Shown piece after piece: positions 1-12,800 of a DNA stretch of 64,000 nucleotides. Position numbers and translations under genes: made by a program. How positions within the stretch are numbered: the stretch's first letter is position 1; each line of letters starts with the position of its first letter. A model generated the notes under the pieces. The model did not search any database and was not told where the DNA came from. It saw nothing but the letters and a program-made list of their open reading frames with translations. Source of the stretch: Hofstenia miamia (lineage: Eukaryota > Xenacoelomorpha > Acoela > Hofsteniidae); contig CABFPE010000478.1 in NCBI GenBank assembly GCA_900660155.1, forward strand, positions 465,660 through 529,659, in the 5' to 3' direction.

Positions 1-422
1 ATATATATATATCAACTCAAACGAACCGACTCCAAAATTTTCATACCGCCACGCCTTAGTAAACCATAAACTTCTATGATGCTTAATGGACTAAAACTTA
101 CCACATGATTTGGGCGACTACTACAAGCGTAGGTTCGTGAATACAAAAACGGAATTAACAAATGACTGAGAAAAATCGACGATTTAGTGTTTAAAAAGTT
201 TATATGTGAAGATTTTTAATATTTCACTTTATAATACATTGTATCTTGTTATTTGAAATAAACTCATTATTTCTTTTGCGGAATAGTAATTTGTTTTTTT
301 AATAATTTACATGTTGTTAAAATTTATTATTTCCTCCACTTTTCTGTTTAATCATCAACTAGAAATCCTATTGGCTATCTGCTTGACAGTAGATTGTTTC
401 AATGGCTAAATTATTTTTTTAG
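1..422. other. Upstream flank or 5' intron
   Basis: AT-rich, starts within a (TA)n run, no coding sequence seen. It ends in a pyrimidine tract and acceptor for exon 1 of the kinase gene, so at least its 3' part is probably intron. Confidence 0.5.
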
Positions 423-648
423 GTAATTTTTACGGTCCATGCCGAAAGTGTTGGGTTCTGTGAATCCATTGGTGTCCGACCCTTTGCAGCATGTTACGAA
501 AGAAAGGTTTAAGGAGTCACGACGTCCAAAGAATGTTAGTTTCTATGCCAATGGAAGGCCACAGATCAAGGGCCTCAATATTCGCATCACCCCTAACAAA
601 TATAACACTTTCAATGAGTTGTTGAAAGACCTCCAAAGGAATTTCAAA
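423..648 (+). CDS. DCLK-like exon 1: start codon and first half of DC1
   Basis: The exon follows a pyrimidine-rich acceptor (ag at 421-422), has 16 bases of 5' UTR with an in-frame TAA, starts at ATG 439 and ends before gtaagt at 649. Residues 1-70 include [11 protein letters not shown] and [14 protein letters not shown], the first strands of a doublecortin domain. An acceptor ahead of the start implies an untranslated upstream exon outside the window or in its first 420 bases. The exon ends in phase 0. Confidence 0.92.
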
Positions 649-3600
649 GTAAGTCAAAATGATGTTTGTATTTGTAAATTTCGAATGAATTTATTTCCTT
701 CATTGTTTTTCTCTAATAGGTTGCCGTTTTATCAACTCTATTTTCAGGTCAATTAGTATTTTATTACCAGGTGTTACCGTTTTATTAACGCTATTGTGTT
801 ACTCAAATAACATTAAATATATATATATTAGTTAAATCAGGGCATTTAAAAATATGTCTTATTTTTCGGAATACATTAATTTTTATTGATCTACACCTAC
901 GAAGTCGTATTCATACTAATTTGTTATTGTTGTTATGATGAACCAATGAACAGGTTACAGATTATTACTTCACATGATTTTTTAATGTGTTCAGCTGATT
1001 TGTGGTGTTTTTTATAATATTTGATGGAAGGATTACATTCTGTAACGATTAACTCGTTTTGAAATTCTTTATGATTTATGTTTCCATCAAAATGTTTCTG
1101 TTGCTAAAATTAATAATTACATTTGAATAGACAGGTGTCATTTTCAGAATGAATAAAGAAAATGTTTTAACAATTTCCTATTTTTGAATTCGGTTTCTGA
1201 ACTGATTTTTATTGGTAGTTCATGCATTAGTGACTTCGATTTCTAAAACCTTTTTAAAATTGATTTTAAGCTTTATATTGAAGTCACTTTATGTGGGTCA
1301 AACATAAAGGAATGAAGGCAACGCGGACACCTAATGCCTGAAATGCACCATTTAATTTAAGTAACATTTATTGAGAACTAAAAATCTTTGGAAATCCTGG
1401 TTCTGAATGGTTAGATCATTTGTCATAATTAAATATTTGAATTGGTGATTTTGAAATTACAAAAAGAAGCAATCTTTTTAGAATAAGCTCTAAGCTCATA
1501 ACTGTTCAAAATTTCGAGCTTCTATGGGCCTGCTTACAGGGCAGGATCCAATCTAGTACATTGTAGATTAAATATTTCAAAATAATTCTTGACATGCATC
1601 TTTTTAATCATAATTGATAAATATTCTGTAATTGTTAGACTTTAGCAATTTAGTATCTGCTTAACTGAATAATACAACTGAGCTGAATTTTTTTCAAAAG
1701 TATAAGTCGCCTTATATAATTTTGGTGTTTTGAATGATATTATCAGCAATAAAAACCCATAAGGATATCGCGGAGACGAGTCTATCCTTGTCTCCTGCTC
1801 CACTTTATTGTCATAGAGGGAAATATTAGTGGCCTGAGCAAATACATTCTAGATCTAAACTTATTTCAACACATTCTCATTTTTGCTTTGGCCTCAGAAG
1901 CAATTTTAGACAGTAAGGTTTCCATAAATTATTTACCTCAATTCAGCGATGTGCCATATTTTGTTCTAAATTCTTATAGATTTACAATTGAACAGGTTTT
2001 TAATATATTTCTTAAACAAATTGGAGAATCAATGTATCGCATGCATTTAAATTTCCAATACAGACTTCTATAATCCAATTGCCAAGATTCAATGGATAAT
2101 GCATGTTAAAAGACAGTCTACATTATATTTTATATATTATTTTATGAGTTAAAAGCATTATAACACAAATTTAGTTTGTTATTTTGAACTAATTTCTTGC
2201 TTTCACACTCAGAGGCCCAGCAAGAAAAAATATATGAGGGGGTGCATTAGCAAAATTGCTGCCCCTTCAATAGTTGCAACTAGATTCGTATCAGTTTATT
2301 TCTTTAAACCTACACATGTAAATGTATAGTGTAATCTTGATAGCCAATATAATAATTAACAAAATATGCAAAATAATATATAGGACATAAATGCGTATGT
2401 TTGGTGACTGGTGTATATTAAAACACTCAGCTCTACTGCCTTCACGTGTAGGCTACTCNTTCACACTGTTTTTATAGAAATTTGGAAAATTTTAATGCCT
2501 CATTTCAACATGATTCATTTTAGTAATGCAATATATATTCAAGAGATAACATATTTTTGGGTGTTGCATTATTTTTAATAAATTTGCGATGTTTGCTAAT
2601 AGCAATCAATATCTGAAGTACATCCTGGTGTTTTATATACACTTTATGGTTACACACTTTCGTGTATTTCTGTATTGAGTCTTACAGATTTCCAGTGCAG
2701 GTTGAAAAATGAGACGCACTTACAAATGGCAAATTCGAAAAAAATTGTTGTTAAGGAACCATTGTATTGAATATTTTCAAGTTCACACATTCTTTGCGAT
2801 TTTACATGAATTCGGTAAGTTTCAGACCCCCAAATATTGGCATGACTTATCAGCTCACTGTGATCGGAATTTTTTGTATAAAACTTTTACGAAGACAAAA
2901 AACAAGCTTAATATATTAAGGTACAACAGTTAACAAGGCTATCGCTGATTGCAAGTATTTAGGTGACATTGGTGGTTGAGAGCATTTTTTGCTAGCTTTT
3001 GAATATGAATATTTACATACTGATGTCTTAAATAATAATACTTATTGTGTGTAATCGTAAAATCAAATTTTGTTGTACCATTAAAATGGGTCTTAATACA
3101 TTCTTCTGTCAGAATAATGCCTTTGATGTCAATGCACGCTAGACAATACACGAATGATATTATGCAAATGAAGTTGTTATATTGTCCAATTACCGCTGAT
3201 CTCTACCAGTACTCGCAGCATATCAGCAAGAAATCAGAAAGTACATTATTGTTGAATGGAAATAAGGCTCGGGAATATTTAGCCCATATATGAATGTTAC
3301 TTTCAGAAATTATAGCAATTGAATATTATCTAGTGAATAATAATTCATGTGTTCCCTATAATATACTTTTTCTAGATAAAAATCACTTATACTGATGAAA
3401 TCAACACATTTTTATGCTTAAAATAGTCCGCCGTTGATTTCTCTACTTGAAACTATCAATGAATTGAATCAACTTTGCCTAATTAAAATGAACGATTTTT
3501 TTTACCTAAATGCTTTGCATTTTTACGACAAAATTTAATCAAAAAAGGAAGAAATTTTGTCTTGATATCGACCCAATGATACAATTTAAACGACTTCAAA

Positions 3601-5018
3601 TTGAGGTCTAAAGTTTTTAACAAAAACATGATTATTCTTTGCTAATCGTTTTTGGGACTGGGAAAAACGTCGTTCAGGAATGTCGTCAAATATTGTACCA
3701 TTCGAAGTTAGTGTGTGATTGTTGTTTTTTTCGTCTGTTTACGTTAACTATCGCTATCATGTTTTCCATTTTACCTAAGCCTTTTTTAGTTTGATTTGAA
3801 GTCAAATTTTGTAAGCATTTTTGCAAATATAGACACTCATTAATTACTAGTCGATTTTAACCTAATGATGTAAGTTTGTTCTAACAAACTATTTTAGACC
3901 TATTTGACCATAGTATGTATTTGCAAAATTCGCGATTTTCATTTCTAAACAATTTAGCAGTGGTTTAAACGAAGAAAACATTTTGACTTTATTATCTTTT
4001 ACGCGCCCTAGAACTTAAAGTTCAGTATAACTTACTGGAATGTCTCACCATCGACACCAGACTGGTGACGACATTAGAGAACTAATGAAGATTTTCCCTA
4101 TCGTCGCATTGTCTGAGTGTCGGTATGATTCTGGAGAACACTTCCTCTCCATGAATCTTGTGATGCATGAGAAATATGAGGTAGCAATTCAGCAGACTAT
4201 CAAGTGTTAGTGAGTCTCTTTTTAATTTCAAAAATGTATTTTTTTTTAAATTTTATATACTAATGACAACATTATGGTATCAGCCTGAATTGGAAGTTTA
4301 GTAATTCTGCCCAATCTGATTTCGTCCCTGGTATATAGAAGTGAGACTAATAAATGCAACTCATTAATGTGATTCTGAGAAAATGTACTTATTTTCGATA
4401 TTTCATTTGACAAGCATTGTTAGAAATACGTCAGAACCTCTTTTGGGAATAGTTTACTTGCAATCAAGCTGCACTAACGACTTCTCTAAAATTTTATTTT
4501 AATGCAAAATCGAAATCTTCTTTGAACTATTAAATTCAGTCAAATGAATAAATCCTCTTCATGAGTATCAGTCTGACAAATCTGTTTTAATTTAAACGCT
4601 TTCCTTGTCTTTTGATAAGATCTGCAAAATAATTATTCATATTTTTATCCTCGAAAAGTAGATCCCAATAATGGAAAACAGTTATTTAATCGAAGTTCTA
4701 TTTATTGCAAAAGATGTAATTTTTTCATTAATTTTTTTATATATAATAAAATTCAGACAAGACAGTTGCTATGAATACATCTTTATTAATGCATACATGT
4801 AAAGTTTAATTTCCTTTATTAATATTAGTTTTCGCATGTTTACTATGTCTACATAATTATTATTTAATAGAACAAGAAATTTGTCAAACATTTGATTGGC
4901 AGGATGACATTTGTCTACTAATTTTAGAATTATTAAATAGTTTTAATTCATTTTAAGTAGGGCTCTTTGGGCAGACAAAAATAGAATTCATTTTTCGAAC
5001 ATATACATACATATATAC

Positions 5019-5056
<38 letters not shown>

Positions 5057-6778
5057 NACAAACATTGTTGTCATTTTCAAGCATTTGGAGAAATGTTCCC
5101 GAACTTTTTCTTTTAGTAATTCAGATCTTCAAAATATATTTAGATTTGTTTGTTGTCTTTGTTTATTTAATAATGTTTTCTTAGTTGATTTTATGCATAT
5201 TGCTTCTTAGATTTTAGTACGTTAAAATTTTTTAGCTTAGGTGCACATCCATGAATATATATTTCTGATTGTAGATACCCTCTTATATGTTCCTTTGTCC
5301 GAGTTTCTAAATGCCTTCTAGTCTCGCCAATGTATGAACTTGAACATTCATCACAGTCGTATGAATAAACGATACCTGAAGATAATGAATGGGTATATGA
5401 TCTTTATTAGGGAACATTTCCATGGTCTTTTTTTGCTTAAAATACCGGACATATTTTCGAAGTCGGTAATTCTTTGTTGTATGATCGTATTGTTTTCAGT
5501 TGTTTTTCTCGTAATTTTGTAAATGGTTACTTCCATTATACTTTTGTTTTGTCTTGGCTATGCGTAGTATTGCATGAAAATTTCCTATCAATAATTTTAC
5601 GAATTAGTTTTTGTGGATATCCATTATTTTTGAGATCTTTTGTGATTTTATTCAAACTTTCTGTTAAGCTTTTGTAGTTTGAGCAAGATTCAAATATTCG
5701 ATTGCTTAGGCACAAAATGGTGTTAATTTTATAACCCTCATCGCAATTCGAACACAATGGTATGTATAGGCTTGTACAAGTCGGTTTTTGATACCACCTG
5801 GTCGAAATGTCATTCATGTGCTTAGTTACAGTAACATCAAGGAAATTTAGCATATTGTCCTTTTCATGTTCAATTGTGAATTTAATTTCAGACATACACT
5901 CATTCAGGTATTTCAGGAAATGTATAGAGGCTTCTTTTGAGCAAAATCCTGCAAAAATATCATCAACATATCTACAGAATATTAGAGTATTAGATTCTTT
6001 AAAATTTTCAAATTTGCTCTCAATTTGATCCATTGTAAAGTTGGCTAAAATTGGGCTAAGTGGTGACTGTATTGGCATTCCATCTACTTGTTTATATATA
6101 TATATATATACAGTGTATATATATATATATATATATATATATCTCCATTAAATGAAAAATATAGATTTACAAGCTAGTTGTAGTAGCTTCCTTAGTGTAT
6201 GATGTGACATGTTTACTTGATCTTCTGGAATGATGTTCATAATATGATCTATTATTTTGTCAATTTGATTTTTCGTGAATACTGAGGTGACGTCATAGTT
6301 TACTAGATGAATGTCTTTATTAAATAGTTTCTTCGATGAATTAACTTCTTATATAAAATATTTTAATGTTATAAAAGCCAGTGTTTTGTAAATTATACGA
6401 AATGAAAAGTTGTTCAACCATTCTTGAAGTTGATAAAGGACGAGAAATAAGAAATTATAAATGCTTGGCAGCACACACCACAATTATGAAATGACTCTCG
6501 ACAATGAATAAATATTCCTGAGTAACCAATTTTTAAATATAATAGATACGTTGAAACGCCCTCTATTAATGCGGTTTGTTGACTTACTTAGGACTGCAAT
6601 TATCTTTATCAATGATTTCCACACTGGTCAAAATTTTTATGTGTTCTTAATGCGCTGTTGCGGGGATTTAAAGACATTGATAGATTGTGAACAACTCAAA
6701 TAATATGCCAAAAGGCGTTAATTTTATTTGCTGTTTTAAACAGCACTTGTTTGCTGCAATGATGTTGTGAACCTTGTA

Positions 6779-6822
<44 letters not shown>

Positions 6823-9800
6823 GGGGGTACAATTTTTATTGTTCTCCTGTAAATTCATTATCATGTTACATGCTATTGCAAAGAGATTAAAAAAATTATT
6901 ACTTTTTGAACATCCCATTTAATTATGCAACCATATTACTTGAAAGTTTTCATAAGTTTTGGCATATAACTGAAAATTTATAGTTTGTCAATTTCATTCG
7001 TTTATTAGCAAAAGAACTGCTTTAAGCACCTTTATTTAGGAACAATTTATTATAGTAATAATAACAGTTAAGGATAAGCATCTATGTTGATAAAAATCAA
7101 CTTTTTTAAATTTTTGAAAGACACACAATATCATTTTTTGTCTATTTTTTTGCCTGTTTTCATAAGTTTTATTAAACCGGGAGTTGATTGTAGGGTGTAC
7201 CATGAGATGTTCCAGTTATTTATGGATGGCATACTTGTTGATCAATTCAATTTATTTGGAGTTTGGTTCCAACCAGATAGGGTTACCGTTAGAGAAAAGG
7301 TGGAGTTTGTACGCTGTGAAGTGTCTAGAGCATTCATCTCCTCCAAGAACTGCAGATCATATCCCAATGAATTTTTCTTGTTTGGAATGCTCCAAGAAAA
7401 ATTTCTTTTCTGGTGAGAAGCCGGAAATATTGTCAAAGCAGAAGTCAGCAATAATTCATGTGTTGATAAAATTTAGGTGGATTGATATTTTCCTTAGATG
7501 CGAGTTTGATGTGAAATTGATTCTGTGCTGTAAGACGTTTATAATCACGAATTCTAAAAACTCAGATTTTTTTGTACATAAATCAACTAATCATATGTCA
7601 AATTTTGAGCAAGATCGATAGGCTTGTTTGTGAAAAGGTGTAGTATTTGATCGTTCAACATTTCTCCGGTAGCTTGTGAAAACAAAAACTCTGTTTTTAA
7701 TTTCAGCAAATCCAAGTGTTTTGTGCTTGTCAATTTCAGTACTACTACCTGGGCACATCATTGTTATAGTTTAATTGGCTTTTGGTAGCTTGGATTTAAA
7801 TTTCGGTTTATTAACTGGAACATCTCCAATTTCCCGTTTTGTTGCATTTTAATGTCGTCATTGCTCTTTGTTTTTTTATCAATGCCATATTTAATGCAAT
7901 TCACCATTGTCTAATTCGCTTTATTTTTCGCTGCATTTAGAGTTTCTAATTTTTGATTAAAGAATATTAAATTCCAAGGATTTTTCAATTTCCATCACTT
8001 GACTTAGATAATTAAGGTTATCATATATCTAAACAATCATTGTTGCAAAAAAATGTTTTGCCAGAAATCTATATTAAATTAGCTGGTCGTATATACATGA
8101 AAGTTCAGCGCAATTCCTTAAGTTATATAATCAAATTTTTTTACACACATATGTTTTCCTGTTCGTTGTTTCTTTTACATAAGCTTTTGTATAAAATGTC
8201 GAGTTTTAAATTATACGTTTATACAAAGCTTTGCCGGAATTTCAGTTAGGGTGATTAGGTGATTGTAAATAATTAAAAGATCGGTGTATTAAACATTAAA
8301 TTTAGGCGCATTACATATTGTATCCGTAAAGTAATTTTTTATTAATATATACATTTATTTAAATTTAATTTGGTTATTTTTGCTTTTGTTATAGCTTAAT
8401 TATATATAAGTTTCTTAAAGTAAAATGTATCAACTTCCCGCTCTCTCATAGTTAAGTTCATCCATGCATAATTCTAAATTAACTTTGTATAATCGTTTTG
8501 GTTTTTTACTCTATAGACGTCTGTTTTATTTTTTAAAACTGCTACAATTCAAAAAGTACATGAAGATTTGAATCCTGCCTACGATTGTTTCCACAATTGA
8601 ATTTAATAATTTTGTAACCAATTTGCTTCTAAAAATTTTTGAAATTTGCAAAATTTCTATTAAAGCGTTTTCAAGAATTTATTATTTAAGAATTACATAA
8701 ATTTTTTTATAATATTTAGCTTCCCTTTGGTGTGCGACGTGTGTACACACCTGTCAATGGAAGTGAAATATGCGACATTGAGGACATGGACGATGGACAG
8801 ACTTACCTTTGTGCTTCCTTTGAGAGGTTTCGCAAAGCTCACTACGGCCAAAATACTAGGCCGGAGTGGGGTCATGGAGGTTAGATTTTCTGTTTGTTTC
8901 ACTTTATTAGTACATTGTAGTATAATTTCATTAAATATTGGTATTTATAACTGATTATATTTATTATTTAAATACTGCACTGTGTGATTTTAATATAATT
9001 ATGAATTGTATAGAAATATATCCAAGGTTTATTTTTTATTAAAAACTAATATTTAATGAGATTATAACGTGACAGCTGGTTGTCAGCTGAATTCAAACTT
9101 AGTCATTAATTTTACACAAGTTTTCTGCTTTCGTAGTTTCAATTAATTTCTCAATATTTTAGCACATTTTTTAAGTGGTACAGGCATCATTAGGTGTGTA
9201 AATTTAGGTAAAAGACACAAATTCATTTTTAGAATTAACACTGAAGATTTTCTTTGGCCTTCATTAAACATTTGGAACCCTTTTTTATAAAACTAGAATG
9301 CATCCGTTTTTACTGTCAACAAAACAAAGCCTTAGTGATTTTTTACAAATGGTTTTTTGTTGAAATGCTTCTTGTATTTTACAATTGTTTTCGTATTTAT
9401 CTTTTTAACAATGGCAGAAATTTCTTAAGTGGATTTTTGTCATCTACCAACTATTAACTGACGGTTTTGTTCTGTATTCATAAATTTCCCAAATTGATGA
9501 ATAAAGAATTATGTTTATTCGAATTTTAGTATATATAGCATCTTCCTTTTACTTTTAATTGCGAATCCAATTGAATTACTTAGTACCAGTTAACTTCCAA
9601 ACTGTTGCATAGCTGTTGACAGCATTAACTCTGTGACTAACATACAAAAAATGTTAAATCAAATACTGCCAATGCCTTAGAAAAACTTTGAAATTTAGTT
9701 GTTAAATTTTTTTTTATTATCATTCCTACAGGCCAAAGAAATATTTCGCTAAAAGCAAATATATGATAGAAATAATTAATACCAAGTGCAACCGCAATTC

Positions 9801-12800
9801 AAAATGTAATATTTTAAATTAAAAGCCAAATGGTGGGAATTTGCGTAGTTTTTTGCTCTAATATAACAGGGATTCTTATAATTTTTAAGTTACGTTCAAT
9901 AAAATGTATAGCTCAAGTAAAAAAAGTGGCAATTTTTCAAAATTTGGCTATCATTAGTTTTCGCACTATATTTCAATTTAAATGCATGGTACCCATAGAG
10001 AACGTGTGGCAGATTCTGAAGGATTTTGTTTGAGAAAAAATCCCAGAAATCTGAAAGAATTAAAGAGTTACATCTTTGAATCGCAACACCAAATAACTTA
10101 AGAAGTTACAGTCCGTTTCAAGACGTTTACCTGCGTGTCGCGCTTTGCATGACAAACTTTTTCACCCGGTTACAAGCTGAGACAATTCTATTTTCAAGTA
10201 GTATTTTATAAGCCTCTATTTGTCTTTCGCCTGTTATCAAAAATGTGTTTATAATGTGACCACTTTCTGTACTTGAGCTATATGAAACAAGCATGCATAT
10301 CATTCATGCATCCCGCTTTTACGCAAATTTGTTTTTATTTTTTAAATAGTACTTCTTTTTAACTAGTAAGCGAACAAAATTTAATTGCTATTGTCTTGCG
10401 CCCCATACGAAACATAAACTGGAAACGGAAACCTAATCATTCATCTTGGAGTATGTATTGATTATTTTAAAACGCTACCCCCGACAATATATCGAAAATC
10501 GATCGGTCTAAAATCTAAATTTGATTTCGATTTAAAAAGTCCGTTATTCACACTTCATAATTTTTTTAATTCTTTTAGTTTTGAAGTGAAATTTTCAAAA
10601 AAAATATTTTATTAAATTAGCATTAAACACTGAACACCGTGCACACCAATTCTTCACATTAAACTCTCTATGCAAATGTCAAGCCAAGAAATTCTGGATA
10701 AAATTAAAGTTTTGTTGGATTATTTATCAACTCTTATTGATTATACATTAAGATAGTAAGAAAATTGATCAGGGAAAATCATTCAAATATCAATCGAACG
10801 AGGACATAGTAGATCTTGCTTATAGTTAAAGATCCGAAATATTTTTGCAGCCCTTATTCATGGTTTATTCATCTAATAACTGCTTGGGAAACATAAATTT
10901 AAAAACCAAATATCTCACACATTCAAATTGAAACGTTCGATTTTATTAATATTAATCCATAATGTAATTCAAAAGCTATCTGTTTTCTAATTCTGTTGAT
11001 TTTGGCCTGGTCTATGAGAAAGCGTTACTACAGATATTTGATTTCAGTAATCAGTTCATTTTTTGGCATCGACTCCTTTACGCTTTTGGCCAATTTTCCT
11101 TTCTTTGTGTTTACGAGTGTTTTCCCGCTAAGCAGAAATAATTTTCATGGTGAAGCCGGTATCTACTTCGACTATTGGAAAATATAAAAAATTTATCTGG
11201 GGAATACCAAACCAACGCAATGAACTATATCCAGACTGTACATGTTTTTTATGCACACGTTGTCTGCATTGTGAACGATGTATTCCTCATGCCTGTACGC
11301 GGATGTACACATGTGCTAGTGATAACCGGAGATGTTTAGGTAAAGCCCATCAATCTTTGGAATCTTACCTCTACACAGGTCAACCGGGAGGTATAGTGCG
11401 TGGTGGAGGCTTCCGTCATGCCGCTCGCAACGACAAAGCTGGTGTTCGGCTTAAACCCCTTCTCAATTCCCAACATTTGTATGAATCCCCCAAAATTAGA
11501 CGAAGGCAGCACGACCAAGCTACTGGAAAAGAAAATGCACCACTTGCAACAACATGGGGTAAGGCATACAATTTCATTAACCGATGAAACCTGAAATTCT
11601 ATCTTGATTTCATATTTAACAGACATTTATTGGCCCCGAATTTCACCTCAAAATTGTTGAGATATGTATTTATATATATATTGCACTCCGAAGAGCACTG
11701 TAAGAATAAAATAATCATTGTGATTACTCCCATGATATTCAAGTAATTTCTCCCAATTTAAAATGTCTTTGATACGTACAAGTGAACCCTGACATATAGT
11801 ATAAACTCATACTGCGAGACTTAGTTTCCATAGTCAGTAAGATGCACCATGATTATATCACCAGCTAAAGCAGGATTAGCCAATTTTTATTAAAACGTAG
11901 TTTGCACTAAGTTTGCAAATGACTTCTGTAAAAAAATTATTATTCTCTGAATAGAATAGAGAGCTTGTGATATAGCAAAATATTTCAGTATTTTATAAAT
12001 TAATTGTTTGAAAATAAGTTCAATACGTGTATTTAGGACTAATTTATAGTGCACTTTTTAAGTTTACTAAATACACTTATTTTAAGGCTTTTTCATTAGT
12101 AAATAACAGCTAAAATTCGAACGTTTTCGCATCTTTTCCTTTCGGTATGGTTCTCCTGAATCAATTACTTAGTTCGTTTAAATTAAGAATTACCAATTTT
12201 TTTATAAAATAAATAGATAGTTACATATTAATTTATAATTTCTCTTTACATTATCATTATATACGCATGGATGCATATCTACGTGCATGCTGAAGAATAA
12301 ATGCACTTAATTGAAACAAGTATTTTTTTTAATATTTAAAAGTGCACTCATTTATTTTTTGAATGATAACTAAAAATAAAAGTGCACTTAATTTTTTGAC
12401 AGCCCTAAATATATTTCAATAAAGTATGGCGAGCATATTTGTATTGCAATATATTTATTTTAGATTTTTGCATTGCAAAATTATTGCAATACATTATTCG
12501 TAGTATTCATAGCTATTGCGTTTCTGATTTTGTTTAATGTTAAGTTTTAACCGTTATCGCCATGGACGCTTCCTGTTGCATATTTTTCCTTGTTTTCAAT
12601 AGAGGACATCTAAACGAATGGTATATTCATGGCATAGCTTCAAAGCTAATTTGTTTTTTTGATCAATGAAGTCAGTAATAAACGGTAATATTGTAAATGA
12701 AACTTAATTCTGAGACTACATTAAACATATTGAATGGATTTAAATATTGGTCTGATAAATAAACTGCGTTTGATGCTAAAGGTTTGCAGTACATGCGAGT

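Larger units (their letters stand above)
649..8719 (+). other. Intron 1 of the DCLK-like gene
   Basis: 8.1 kb, AT-rich. It contains a Penelope-like element (about 5230-6345), (TA)n runs, an unexplained small ORF at 4040-4210 and a coding-like but unrecognised stretch near 7180-7800. Nothing else supportable. Confidence 0.75.

Noticed and set aside
2709-3293. ORFs of 70-82 codons in intron 1
   Set aside because: No motif, AT-rich codons, overlapping on both strands; expected by chance.
7084-7621. 110- and 145-codon ORFs
   Set aside because: Overlapping frames on both strands, no recognised domain; a [15 protein letters not shown] phrase resembles a zinc finger linker only superficially.
11147-11378. 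Open frame upstream of exon 3 with many Cys
   Set aside because: It is intronic read-through; the acceptor at 11378 and the phase from exon 2 exclude it.
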